A stretch of DNA of 32,968 nt from a virus: positions 1-32,968 of the IMG/VR virus record IMGVR_UViG_3300028569_000103; one strand, given 5' to 3'. The translations under genes were made by a program, and so were the position numbers. Below, in pieces: positions 7,407-16,183 of this stretch; positions within the stretch are counted from its first letter, which is position 1; each line of letters opens with the position of its first letter. A model generated the notes under the pieces. The model did no database searches and had not been told where the DNA came from. It saw only the letters and a list, made by a program, of their open reading frames with translations.

Positions 7407-7795
7407 TAGATCTCCTTAGAGGTGAGCCAGCACTCAAAAGAGCCGGCACCCGAATCCGATGCGTAAGCAACGCGAATCCATTGAAAAGGAAATTGGTTGA
7501 TGTTGATAAGATACCCGCCAGAAACTCCTGCGGGCTGCGCGAGAACAGGATCAAAAGTCAGAGAGTAGAAATCACCCTGAACATGCTTAGCGGGGTCGTG
7601 ATTGTTCGATCCCTCTACAGTGATCTCGCCTACTGCGTCCCCGTCCCACTTGATTTGAAATCCAATGTTATCTTGCCACTGTACCTGTGACGGCTCAGTA
7701 GCAAAACTCGCAGCCATATCGGCAACGGACTCATCGCCGTCTAGCTGATATTCAGCCGCGTAAAGCATCTTGTGGTTATTGGTGTTTTTTCTCAT
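7406..7795 (-). CDS. Small beta-rich virion protein, apparent paralogue of 23042-23380
   Basis: A 129-residue protein with a predicted beta-sandwich: alternating strands IGFQIKWDG, GEITVEGSNN, GGYLININQ, and the ending FPFQWIRVAYASDSGAG. The last segment closely parallels the ending of the small protein near the portal (FPFKASRLVYTATSGAG), so the two are probably homologous. Such proteins occur among phage structural genes and may decorate the capsid or tail. A strong GGGGGG Shine-Dalgarno run lies 4 bases before the ATG. It shares one base with the next gene (TAATG). The precise role is unknown. Confidence 0.65.
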   Translation of the reverse strand: MRKNTNNHKMLYAAEYQLDGDESVADMAASFATEPSQVQWQDNIGFQIKWDGDAVGEITVEGSNNHDPAKHVQGDFYSLTFDPVLAQPAGVSGGYLININQFPFQWIRVAYASDSGAGSFECWLTSKEI

Positions 7796-7821
7796 TTATC
7801 CCCCCTGGTAGGCTCGGGCTT

Positions 7822-10530
7822 TTAGGCCCTGGTTAAGTTCTGTTGAACCGCCGTCTTTGTTGATTGTGCCACGCTTAAATCCTTTAAGCCAGTCACGTTG
7901 CCTTTTTTCATCTCAGCATCGGACACCATCGGATCTACGTTATTGGCTTGCATGGCTTGGATAAACTGCGGGCTCATTGTGCTTGATACTGGCATTCTGA
8001 GAAGCGTTGCAAGTTGCATCTTTGAGGCATAGCTAAGCTTCTTCCCTGATCCGGCGTAGCTCATTGCGTTGTCTACCATACGCTTGTAGAGGCGCGGGAA
8101 TACTGTAGCCACAGCGTCAACAGATTCAGGCTGAAGCACTCCACTCTCTAAGTCATCCATAATCGACAAGGGAGCGTCTACGGCTTTCACGTAGCGATTG
8201 AACTTAGCCAGCTCAGCGTCAGAGGGTTGGAATGGAGAGTCGCCAAAGAAGTCAGTCGTCTGCGGTTTCTTCGGGGCTTTCTCAGCTAGGAACGTAGCGG
8301 CGCGGATAACTGAGTCTGAGACTTCGTTTCCTACGTCCATGTCAGTATCAGAAATAGATCTAGTATTCTCTGCAAGCATTTCGGCTAATTTCTCGGGATT
8401 GTTTGAGAGATCTACAATGCGCTCAATACGGTCCACGTCATTTTGACTTGTTGAAAGCGTTCCTTGGAGGACGGCGGGTTTAATAACTCGGCTAGACCTA
8501 TCCAAGAAGTTGAGAAACTTAGTCTGAATAGTGTTTTCTTGGCTTTTAATGGCCTTTTGAATCCTGGGAGCAAGTTCAAGAGCACGTGAAAGCGCAAAAT
8601 CGCTAGCTTCTCTAACAGCCGTTGCCGTGATGCCGCTTTGCATAGACAGCCAAGGAGCTGAGCCCTTCATAAACTTTTCAGGGAGTGAGTTAGCGGCGGT
8701 TTCGAATGTTTTAAATCTGTATGTTTGAGCATCTCCCAAAACTAGCTTTAGCATGTCGTCATTTAGGTTTAATTTTTTAACATTACGAGCAAACAGTTTT
8801 GGAGAAAAAACAGATTCACCGTTAACAACTACAAAAGATTTTTTATAAATATCGTTTTTAAAGTTAGCCTGTAACGAATCAAATACTTCAGGCATTTCTT
8901 TTTTAATCAGCTCTAAAGATCTTTTATCTTGGATATTAAACAGCTTTTTTAGCGCGGTTTGATCGTTTTTCTTTTCTAAAGCTTCGATAATTCTAGACGG
9001 TGATGAGTTACGTTTAAGCCCTAAAGCCTCAGAAACATCGCCGACAAGAGTCTTATATTGAGCGTAGCCCTTGTCTGCATTTGCTACCGTTTCAAGCGTT
9101 TCGTTAATGAGCTTTGCAGAATCTCCGCGCTCAAGGCCTGTGCGCTCAATATTCTTTCTAACCCAAGTTTTACGCATCTCCGTAAGCTTGTCTTTGATCT
9201 CATAGAGAGCATCCGAAAGGTTGAAATCCCCAGCGCGTTTAGAGGCCTCTAGGTCATTGCCTACAGCTGTTCTGATTCTCTTGAGTTTGTTAAGGTCCGT
9301 TGCGTTTGTCTCAATAGCTGAAGCGTATCTTTTAGCAGCAGACTCAGCAGAAGACCCTGGAATAATGTTAGCAGCCTCAAGATCTAAGATGTTTTTAGCA
9401 ACAGCTTTTCTAGCCTTTTCAGAAATCTCTGTTCCAACAAAAGATTGCTCTAATGATTCATAAACTTCTTCTAAAGGTTTTACTTTGTCATCAAGGAAGC
9501 TAGAGACTTTGCCAATAATAGCCTCAGCGTCAGGGATAATTGCGTCGTTTGTATGCCCGTCCAAAATTGATGTCTCAGCGTTATCAGTAAGAACCTTAAT
9601 GCCACGAGCAGCCTTAGCCGCTTCTGCACGTCCTGCGATGCTGTCAGACTCAACTAAAAATTCACCCTTACGACGAACAAAGCCATCTTTATATGTAGAT
9701 GCTTTGGGTAGTTGATCTTCAGCCACCCCGAGAGATCGCCATGCGGATAAAGCCTCTTCGTTCTTCTCGCCGATCTTAATTGAATCACGCAAAAGGTCGT
9801 CAGATATATTTGCCTGTGCAGCTGCCTCTAAAGACTCGCCGTTAAGCTTGTTGACGGCTTTTGAGATCCCAGACTTAGCGCCCTTTGCAATAGCTCCGGC
9901 AGTCTTAGATACTGCAGACCCAGCAAGTGAGAACGCTCCACCAGTAAGAGCACCAAGGCCGATCTCAGCCGCAAGGGTTTCCCCAACGTCAGCCGCATCA
10001 ATATCTTGGCGCTGATCTAGGGCAGCTTTAGAAATACCTGTTCCTGTGCCGTACAAAGCACCTTCAACAGCTGTCCCCGCAGCCTTAGCAAGCAACCCTC
10101 CACCAAGTTTAGCCGCAGCAGCTTCCCCAGCCGTAGCCGCAAGCACTGAGGGAGCAGCACGAAGCGCCCCTTGAGCTGCACTTTGCCCAGCTAAGGCCGC
10201 AGGGGTTGCCGTCCCCGCTGATAGAATTGTAGCAGCTACAACAGGAGCAATCGCCCCCGTGATCTCGCCGCCGATACTAGACTTTGGATTGTATTCTTTG
10301 AGTTTTGCTAATTCGTCATCAAGACCGACAGCGCGACCCGCAACATCCGAAAGACCGAATGTAAGACCTCGCGCCGCACCCGCTAGACCCGCAAGGACAG
10401 GGCTATCGTATTCTTTAGCTTCGGCCTCAATAGTCGCAAAATCATCATCCGAAACAAAGTTAGGATCTTTAGACTGTTGATCTTGAGCCTCAAGAACCGC
10501 GAGATCTTCGTCTGTTAGAAAGTCCTTCAT
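7822..10530 (-). CDS. Large internal virion / DNA-ejection protein
   Basis: A 902-residue protein. The ATG at 10530 is preferred over an upstream TTG because it overlaps the preceding stop (ATGA) and has GGAAG 8 bases before it. Residues about 45-210 hold alanine/glycine-rich hydrophobic stretches (LAGLAGAARGLTFGL, ITGAIAPVVAATILSAG, GLGALTGGAFSLAGSAV), as in proteins that enter the host envelope during genome delivery. The rest is long, charged and helical. Three such genes in a row (this one and the two upstream) correspond in position to P22 gp7/gp20/gp16 or T7 gp14-16. No enzymatic domain is obvious. The role in ejection is inferred from architecture and context. Confidence 0.75.
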   Translation of the reverse strand: MKDFLTDEDLAVLEAQDQQSKDPNFVSDDDFATIEAEAKEYDSPVLAGLAGAARGLTFGLSDVAGRAVGLDDELAKLKEYNPKSSIGGEITGAIAPVVAATILSAGTATPAALAGQSAAQGALRAAPSVLAATAGEAAAAKLGGGLLAKAAGTAVEGALYGTGTGISKAALDQRQDIDAADVGETLAAEIGLGALTGGAFSLAGSAVSKTAGAIAKGAKSGISKAVNKLNGESLEAAAQANISDDLLRDSIKIGEKNEEALSAWRSLGVAEDQLPKASTYKDGFVRRKGEFLVESDSIAGRAEAAKAARGIKVLTDNAETSILDGHTNDAIIPDAEAIIGKVSSFLDDKVKPLEEVYESLEQSFVGTEISEKARKAVAKNILDLEAANIIPGSSAESAAKRYASAIETNATDLNKLKRIRTAVGNDLEASKRAGDFNLSDALYEIKDKLTEMRKTWVRKNIERTGLERGDSAKLINETLETVANADKGYAQYKTLVGDVSEALGLKRNSSPSRIIEALEKKNDQTALKKLFNIQDKRSLELIKKEMPEVFDSLQANFKNDIYKKSFVVVNGESVFSPKLFARNVKKLNLNDDMLKLVLGDAQTYRFKTFETAANSLPEKFMKGSAPWLSMQSGITATAVREASDFALSRALELAPRIQKAIKSQENTIQTKFLNFLDRSSRVIKPAVLQGTLSTSQNDVDRIERIVDLSNNPEKLAEMLAENTRSISDTDMDVGNEVSDSVIRAATFLAEKAPKKPQTTDFFGDSPFQPSDAELAKFNRYVKAVDAPLSIMDDLESGVLQPESVDAVATVFPRLYKRMVDNAMSYAGSGKKLSYASKMQLATLLRMPVSSTMSPQFIQAMQANNVDPMVSDAEMKKGNVTGLKDLSVAQSTKTAVQQNLTRA

Positions 10531-12134
10531 TGTACCAACTTCCAACCGCCAGTTACTTTCTGATATGTTTTACCGTTTACGGTTCTAAATTCTGCGCCAG
10601 ATTTATCAGCCGGAGGGGCTCCCTGAAGTTTAAGCTCTAACTTGGTTCTAAAGTCGTTATCGTTATCTCTCTTGAAAGCCTCAAGCTTTGTTAGGACAGG
10701 ATCTTGTCCTGTCACAGAAGAGAACGGCGTAAACTGAAGCGGGTCTTTAGGAACAATCTCGTTAATAATCGATTCGTCGCTTGCCGAAAGGACTCCAAGT
10801 TTTGCCAAGTTTTTATAGGTTAGCAAAATGTCATTAGACAGCTGCTTAGCTCTAGCGACCGCATCTCTATTGAGGACTTCCCCGCCGTATGTTTTGCGCA
10901 GGTTAATAAGCTCTGCCACCTGGCTATCCATTTTGGACTTATCAGAAACAGCTTGCTTTAGGGCCGTAGCATCGGTAGCAGTGTAAGCCATACCATACCC
11001 AGGAACATAACGATCATTTGCTTTAAGAGCGGCTTCTTGTTTCTTAGCCATAACCGCGTCTTGCTTAAGACCGTATTCAGCCCGAGCGTTATCAATCTTA
11101 GTCTGAAGCGCAGCAAGGGCGGCCATACCGTTAGCCTTAGCTTGCTCCCCGCCGTATGAAGCTATTTTCTCAACGCCACGTTGTTTAGCGGCCTCAAGAG
11201 TAGAGATGTAAGTCTGTTGAGCGGCTAGATCTTTGTCTCCTAGCTTGCGGTAAACGCGAGCATAGGTAGAGTCTGCTTCTGAAGCAGCGCCTTTGAGCTT
11301 GTCGTAGTTGAGTTGTTGAAGCTTTATGTCACGCTGAATGGCAGCATCAAGACTTTGTAGCGCGGGGTTGTCTTTGTTGCCCGTGAGTCCTTGGCTAAGA
11401 CCGCCCAGCATAATCGCAAACGCGGTGCCAATTCTCTGGCCCGTCGAAGCGTCTGCAAAGTAGTCTTTAAACGCAAAATCCTTCACTGAATCTGCAGCTT
11501 CTTGGCGTTTGGCTTCTGCGTCAGCGAGTTGTTGTTCTTTCTCACGTTGCAAAGTCTGCATTTCAAGCAAACGTTGATCGTTAATCTTAGAAACTTCTTG
11601 AGCCGCTCCATATTGAGCCGCCGCGATCTGTGTCCCGACCTGCTCGGCTTTCTTAATCGCAGCACGCTCGGCCTGAGCACCGCTAGAGAACGGGTCTTGA
11701 TCTACTGAAGGTGTGCCGCCCTCAACACTGACGGGAGCTTGCTGACCTGTGATAAGTGCTGGGTCTACCGCCGGAGTCTGTGGAACTTCTGCCATAGGAG
11801 CGCCGCTAACCGCAGGATCTTGAATGCGTGAAGTGGCCGCGTCTACCTGTGGTCGCGCTCCCATAAAGTTTGCTGCGTACATTTTGTCTTTATTTGCAGC
11901 TTCTTCAGCTCTATCAGCCTGAAGCTTTTCAAATTGAGCATCCGCCTTAGCCATGATCTCAGGAGAGTTAACAACAGGGCCAGCGGGAAGCTTTCCGGCT
12001 GTGCTCATGATTGCGTTGCCTACGCTATCAAGAAGATCAAACTCGGCTGTACCGTCTTCACCAAGCCGCTTAATGCGAGCCTTTTGTTGCTTGCCCCCTA
12101 CTGGGATTTCTAGTTCTTCACCGATAATTGGCAT
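10527..12134 (-). CDS. Internal virion / DNA-ejection protein
   Basis: A 535-residue protein. The N-terminal 25 residues form a small beta unit (LEIPVGGKQQKARIKRLGEDG). A disordered proline/alanine-rich section follows, then a long helical region (QTLQREKEQQLADAEAKRQEA) with one hydrophobic segment at about 237-250 (GTAFAIMLGGLSQGL). After that come an NPALQSLDAAIQRDI motif and further helices. I recall this segment plus helix pattern from uncharacterised podovirus virion proteins. The C-terminus ends in a small beta unit (YQKVTGGWKLVQ). It overlaps both neighbours by 1-4 bases and belongs to the three-gene ejection set. Confidence 0.7.
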   Translation of the reverse strand: MPIIGEELEIPVGGKQQKARIKRLGEDGTAEFDLLDSVGNAIMSTAGKLPAGPVVNSPEIMAKADAQFEKLQADRAEEAANKDKMYAANFMGARPQVDAATSRIQDPAVSGAPMAEVPQTPAVDPALITGQQAPVSVEGGTPSVDQDPFSSGAQAERAAIKKAEQVGTQIAAAQYGAAQEVSKINDQRLLEMQTLQREKEQQLADAEAKRQEAADSVKDFAFKDYFADASTGQRIGTAFAIMLGGLSQGLTGNKDNPALQSLDAAIQRDIKLQQLNYDKLKGAASEADSTYARVYRKLGDKDLAAQQTYISTLEAAKQRGVEKIASYGGEQAKANGMAALAALQTKIDNARAEYGLKQDAVMAKKQEAALKANDRYVPGYGMAYTATDATALKQAVSDKSKMDSQVAELINLRKTYGGEVLNRDAVARAKQLSNDILLTYKNLAKLGVLSASDESIINEIVPKDPLQFTPFSSVTGQDPVLTKLEAFKRDNDNDFRTKLELKLQGAPPADKSGAEFRTVNGKTYQKVTGGWKLVQ

Positions 12135-12820
12135 TATTTGTCCCCGCTACTAAAAAGCCCACCAGTCGCAAGACTTGCAGCGCCTCCGATAAGACCGCCA
12201 ACAAGACCCGATTTACGTTCATTTGCAGCGTTAGCCGCTCCGAATTTAGCTTGTGCCAGAGCTTGGTTAGCCTGGAACTGCGCTTGATCCAGAGAAAGAC
12301 CCATCTGCAGGTATTGCTGAACGAGTTGTTCCTGTTGTTGTTGAGCCTGGACGTCGGCTTGAGCCACTTGAACATCCTGACCGCGAGCACCGCTAAGAAC
12401 TTGAGCAAGAGAGTTTTGAGCTGCCTGTTGTTCTTGTGCTCTAAGAAGTCCCGCATCTGCGTTTACTTGTTGTCCACTGATAGCGAGCTGCTGCGCCAGA
12501 TTGCGCTGTGTAAGACCCGCATTAGCTCCGCGAGCTGAGGCCGCTTGAGCCATTTGAGCTTGAATGTTGGCATCCTGACCGCGCTGAAGCTGCATTTCTG
12601 CAACCGAGGGGCCAGCCGTACCTGCTACTTGTCCTTGAAGTTGTTGAACAAGACCTTGTTGGCCCTGGCGAAACTGTTCTTGGGTTGCGGTATCAAGCCC
12701 CGGAGCGGCATCAAGCCCGCCAATTCGGTTGTTGATAAGCTTCTTATTCCTATTGAGATTCGGGTCTTGATAAGCCTTTTGATCAATTGCTACAGGCTTT
12801 GTCCCTAGTAAACTTCCCAT
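12134..12820 (-). CDS. Glutamine/alanine-rich ejection-type virion protein
   Basis: A 228-residue protein dominated by glutamine and alanine. Repeated helical stretches of the type QQGLVQQLQGQVAG, QAASARGANAGLTQRNLAQQ and VQAQQQQEQLVQQYL cover residues 50-190. It ends with a glycine-rich hydrophobic segment (GLVGGLIGGAASLATGGLF) that could insert into a membrane. Comparable Q/A-rich proteins sit next to ejection proteins in many podoviruses. AGGGG precedes the ATG at 12820, and the stop shares a base with the next start. A role in forming a trans-envelope conduit is inferred from context, not shown. Confidence 0.7.
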   Translation of the reverse strand: MGSLLGTKPVAIDQKAYQDPNLNRNKKLINNRIGGLDAAPGLDTATQEQFRQGQQGLVQQLQGQVAGTAGPSVAEMQLQRGQDANIQAQMAQAASARGANAGLTQRNLAQQLAISGQQVNADAGLLRAQEQQAAQNSLAQVLSGARGQDVQVAQADVQAQQQQEQLVQQYLQMGLSLDQAQFQANQALAQAKFGAANAANERKSGLVGGLIGGAASLATGGLFSSGDK

Positions 12821-13180
12821 TTAAACCACCCCTAATTCTAAAATCTTGTTTTGTTCACTCACGAGTGAAAACCCCATTTTGAGCGCCCTATTTCTAACTG
12901 AAGACATCTCTGTATAGGCTCGAATTACTTTAAACCCAAGTTTCCCAGCTTCCCTACAGCAAGCGTTAATAACTTCTTCAATGTTATCAGGTAGCGCCGT
13001 TTTTGCAGCTATCAGATACTCGATAAAGCACACGGGCGTATCGGTAGAGACAAGGAAACAAACCGCTGTATCTGAAATGAAGCCCACTTTAGGCAGGTAT
13101 TCATTTGGAGCAATCTCAACGCCGCGATCATAGGCCCAGCCGCTAATCGTCGGATAGTCAGAGGCTTGATAGTTCCTCAT
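12821..13180 (-). CDS. GNAT-like acetyltransferase-fold protein in the tail operon
   Basis: A 119-residue protein resembling a short GNAT domain: an opening strand-turn-helix (MRNYQASDYPTISGWAYDRG), central strands (AVCFLVSTDTPVCFIEYLI), a helix (IEEVINACCREAGKLGF) and the typical late pattern VRNRALKMGFSLV. The R/Q-x-x-G-x-G acetyl-CoA loop is not evident, so it may be catalytically degenerate. GNAT-like genes are common in podovirus structural clusters, where their role is unclear. It overlaps the tail hub gene by 4 bases and abuts the Q-rich gene, so it is made with virion proteins. Confidence 0.65.
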   Translation of the reverse strand: MRNYQASDYPTISGWAYDRGVEIAPNEYLPKVGFISDTAVCFLVSTDTPVCFIEYLIAAKTALPDNIEEVINACCREAGKLGFKVIRAYTEMSSVRNRALKMGFSLVSEQNKILELGVV

Positions 13181-16100
13181 GTAGAGCTGATCCTTTTCGA
13201 ATCCGGCATCCCGAAAGTTCCCGCCTTAACGCCAACGACAGCAAGCATACCAACCATAACAAAGCCTTCACCGTCCACGTTGGTTGGGTTCACGTCGTCG
13301 ATTTGGAACTTAACCGATTGGCATTTCTGAAGCTCTGGAAGCACTTCCATTTGATAGAGCCCATCATTTGCGCCGTTAAACGCTGACGCCCCAAAATAAG
13401 GATCTGATCCGTAGTAGGCAGATCCAAGGACTGCAGCAGTGTCGAAGATAAATTGCTCTGCGGGTGTGTCTTGGAAGTCGTAGGCTACTTGTATTCTCAA
13501 GAGATGCTGACTCTTAAGCGTTCCAAGGAATAAAGCACGATAGATGCGCTGTGCTCCCTGAAGCCCTGCAATAGAAATCCATGAGGTGCCGATCTTCATG
13601 CTAACCGCACCACCTGCATCCCTAAAAGTCTCACGATTCTCAACGTAGACTTGTCCATTAGATTTGCCAATCGATGGGCTACCTTTCCAGAGGCAAGAGC
13701 TTTCACATTCTAGCCCGGTATCAGTACCCCACTGACCGCTCAAATAGTTATAAACAAGCGTTACGCCGTTCTGGTGATAGAAACGGATCTCATTATCTTG
13801 AGCAACAAGAACAGCCCCCGAAGGGATAAGGTCGTTGTATTTCTGAACTTCCTTGCCGATATACACAGACTCTAGACCACGAGAGAGCATATAAATGCCC
13901 TTCTGTGACCTAAAGCAAATGCCACCCGGGAACGTAACGATAGTTAACGGGAATGGGCAGCCAACGTCAGTGACTACGGCTTGAGGAACTTGGAAATCAT
14001 TCTGCGTCCCAATATCTGTGGGTCCGTTGCCTACTTGAATTTGGATCTGACTCTCTTTGAAGATAACGAGCTTCTCATCCATTGTCTTATAAGCGGTAAT
14101 ACCGCCGCCGTCTTGAGCAGATCTAAACGTAAGTGCGTCTGAGAAGTTCACCGACTCGTTAACGGTCCAAGTCTGCGAGTACTGCGAAAGCGTGTTGTCA
14201 TCGAGCACGTTAGCCACAATACGGCCCCGATAGTCCTCAACAGCAGAGCAAGCGCGTGGGACAATGTTCTCCAAAACGCCGCCCGTTGTGTAGAGCAGCT
14301 GGTTAGAGCCGATTGCCGTATCTGCTAGACCGTCTTGGATTGTAACCGTGTCGGTTGTTGTGTCGTTTAGCGTGGGGCTTGTGATCGAAGAGACGCGGTA
14401 AAACACGGTGCCAGCCGCTTTGGTGCGGTAGAGCACGATAGAAACGGGTGAGCGAGAAGCTTCAGTCTTCTTTTCAGTTACACGAAGCGCGGGGATTGTA
14501 AGCGTGTTGCGGTCATTAAGAACGTTTGTGACCGATAGCCCGATAGAGGGAGCCGATTGGTGCACCTGTCCGTTAGCGTCTGACCACTCATAAACAGCTG
14601 CATAAAGACGAGTTCCCGCCTCGATAGAGCCAGCTGCACCTGTAACACTGTTAGAAAGTCCTTCGGGGTACATGAAGAAACCCGATTCAACGACAGAAAG
14701 GCCATCATAAATCGAGAGAAGCCCCCCGGTTATGTGCATATTCTCGCCCAAGACCTTGGTTTGAAACTTATCGTCCGTTTTAAACACGATAGACTCAACG
14801 CCAATCTGCCCAAAGACTGTGCCAGATTCAGACAGAAGCTTAGTTTTAATAAGAGCAGGGAAGATATGGCGGTCTTCCGTAATGCTTACGATGTTTGAAA
14901 CGGTAGAGCGCAGCTGCGTGCCGCCGCCCGAAGTTGCAGACAGGAAAACACTAGCAACCATTCCACGGCTTGTACTCACGTCTCGGATTGTAAAATACGT
15001 GGGTTGAAGCGTGGATTGATGGTTAGCAACCAAGAACGAGGTGCCGTCAGCATCTTTAAAAGCTTTCCCAGAGATGCCAACCGAGCGCATGTATTCAATT
15101 CCAGTGCCACCAGAGCTAACAACGCCAGCACGAGTAATCCCATCGGATTTGATTCGAATGTTCCCTGTAGACGCTGCGTTTACTTCGTACCAGACGCGAG
15201 TAGAGCCCTCGGTAATAATGGCTGTGATTTGGTTCACTACTGAGGTTAAAGGATCAATAAGGGAGTTATGGGCCAGTAAAAGCGCGTCGTTGTAGATCTC
15301 GCACTTCAGCCCATCCGTTGTGTTGTGCATAAACAGATAAATGCCGTCGTTAGCGTCGCCATTAATGCTTGCGACAACCGCAATAGCCCCAGAACCAGAG
15401 ATTAGAGAATCAATCGGAGTTGGGAAACCCTCAAGAGCTGTCCCAATAGTTCCGGCATTAGAAAGAATTGACGTATTGACTACCGAACCTGTCGTTTGGA
15501 ACGAAAGAATCAAGTTATTTCCATAGCGGCAAATGTCGTAGTTGGCATTTGTTGTGTTGATGTTTGCCGCTACTGTGACAGCCGTCTCAAGCGTTGGGCT
15601 ATTTGCAGGAATACGACGCACCTTAAGGATGTTTGTCGATGTGTTTACGTAGTGGATGTAGAGATACTCGCTTGTGGCAGAGCAGCGGGGACGAGCCGAG
15701 TTAGCCTCGACTAACTGATCATTGAGGATTGTAAGCCCAGTAGTTTGATCAACGACCGTACAGCGCACGCCGCCGCGAGAGTCTTCCCATGCATAAACAG
15801 AGATCCCATTCGTATAAGCCACGTCGGGAGTTTTTTGGATTGCTGTGTTTCTGATAATCGAAGATGCGGAGAATGAAACGGAGTTAAAGAAACCACGATC
15901 AACCCAGGCAGAAGATCCTTCGGAATACGAATAGACCTTGTTGGCGTCAAAGAGAACAATCTCATCTTGGAATGAAGCGTGGGTCCTTAGAGACTCGATC
16001 TTCCCGCCGCCTAGAATATCTTGAGGCAAGGCATCGTAGCCAAATCTCTTATTGAGAGCGCCGTTTCTTTTAAACCGACCGTTCTCTAGAGTAAGAAGTT

Positions 16101-16182
16101 TCCCAAGCGGGACTACCTTTTCATCCGTTTGGGTGTCTACTCCCTGACCAAAGATTAGTGGGACGTTTTGCTTTTGAAGCAC
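13177..16182 (-). CDS. Large tail hub / nozzle protein (P22 gp10 / T7 gp12-like role)
   Basis: A 1001-residue protein. The N-terminus (PLIFGQGVDTQTDEKVVP, LENGRFKRNGALNKRFGYDAL) is the opening seen in podovirus tail tube or hub proteins, where a short loop lists the path and then a beta-propeller-like body follows. The C-terminal third has YKTMDEKLVIFKES, FRSQKGIYMLSRG and VTLVYNYLSGQW, which are typical of gp10-like tail proteins. It is roughly twice the length of P22 gp10, so it may include extra domains (residues about 100-480). The start is GTG, supported by GAGGAG 7 bases upstream. It likely forms the end of the tail from which DNA exits. Confidence 0.75.
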   Translation of the reverse strand: MLQKQNVPLIFGQGVDTQTDEKVVPLGKLLTLENGRFKRNGALNKRFGYDALPQDILGGGKIESLRTHASFQDEIVLFDANKVYSYSEGSSAWVDRGFFNSVSFSASSIIRNTAIQKTPDVAYTNGISVYAWEDSRGGVRCTVVDQTTGLTILNDQLVEANSARPRCSATSEYLYIHYVNTSTNILKVRRIPANSPTLETAVTVAANINTTNANYDICRYGNNLILSFQTTGSVVNTSILSNAGTIGTALEGFPTPIDSLISGSGAIAVVASINGDANDGIYLFMHNTTDGLKCEIYNDALLLAHNSLIDPLTSVVNQITAIITEGSTRVWYEVNAASTGNIRIKSDGITRAGVVSSGGTGIEYMRSVGISGKAFKDADGTSFLVANHQSTLQPTYFTIRDVSTSRGMVASVFLSATSGGGTQLRSTVSNIVSITEDRHIFPALIKTKLLSESGTVFGQIGVESIVFKTDDKFQTKVLGENMHITGGLLSIYDGLSVVESGFFMYPEGLSNSVTGAAGSIEAGTRLYAAVYEWSDANGQVHQSAPSIGLSVTNVLNDRNTLTIPALRVTEKKTEASRSPVSIVLYRTKAAGTVFYRVSSITSPTLNDTTTDTVTIQDGLADTAIGSNQLLYTTGGVLENIVPRACSAVEDYRGRIVANVLDDNTLSQYSQTWTVNESVNFSDALTFRSAQDGGGITAYKTMDEKLVIFKESQIQIQVGNGPTDIGTQNDFQVPQAVVTDVGCPFPLTIVTFPGGICFRSQKGIYMLSRGLESVYIGKEVQKYNDLIPSGAVLVAQDNEIRFYHQNGVTLVYNYLSGQWGTDTGLECESSCLWKGSPSIGKSNGQVYVENRETFRDAGGAVSMKIGTSWISIAGLQGAQRIYRALFLGTLKSQHLLRIQVAYDFQDTPAEQFIFDTAAVLGSAYYGSDPYFGASAFNGANDGLYQMEVLPELQKCQSVKFQIDDVNPTNVDGEGFVMVGMLAVVGVKAGTFGMPDSKRISST

Positions 16183-16183
16183 C

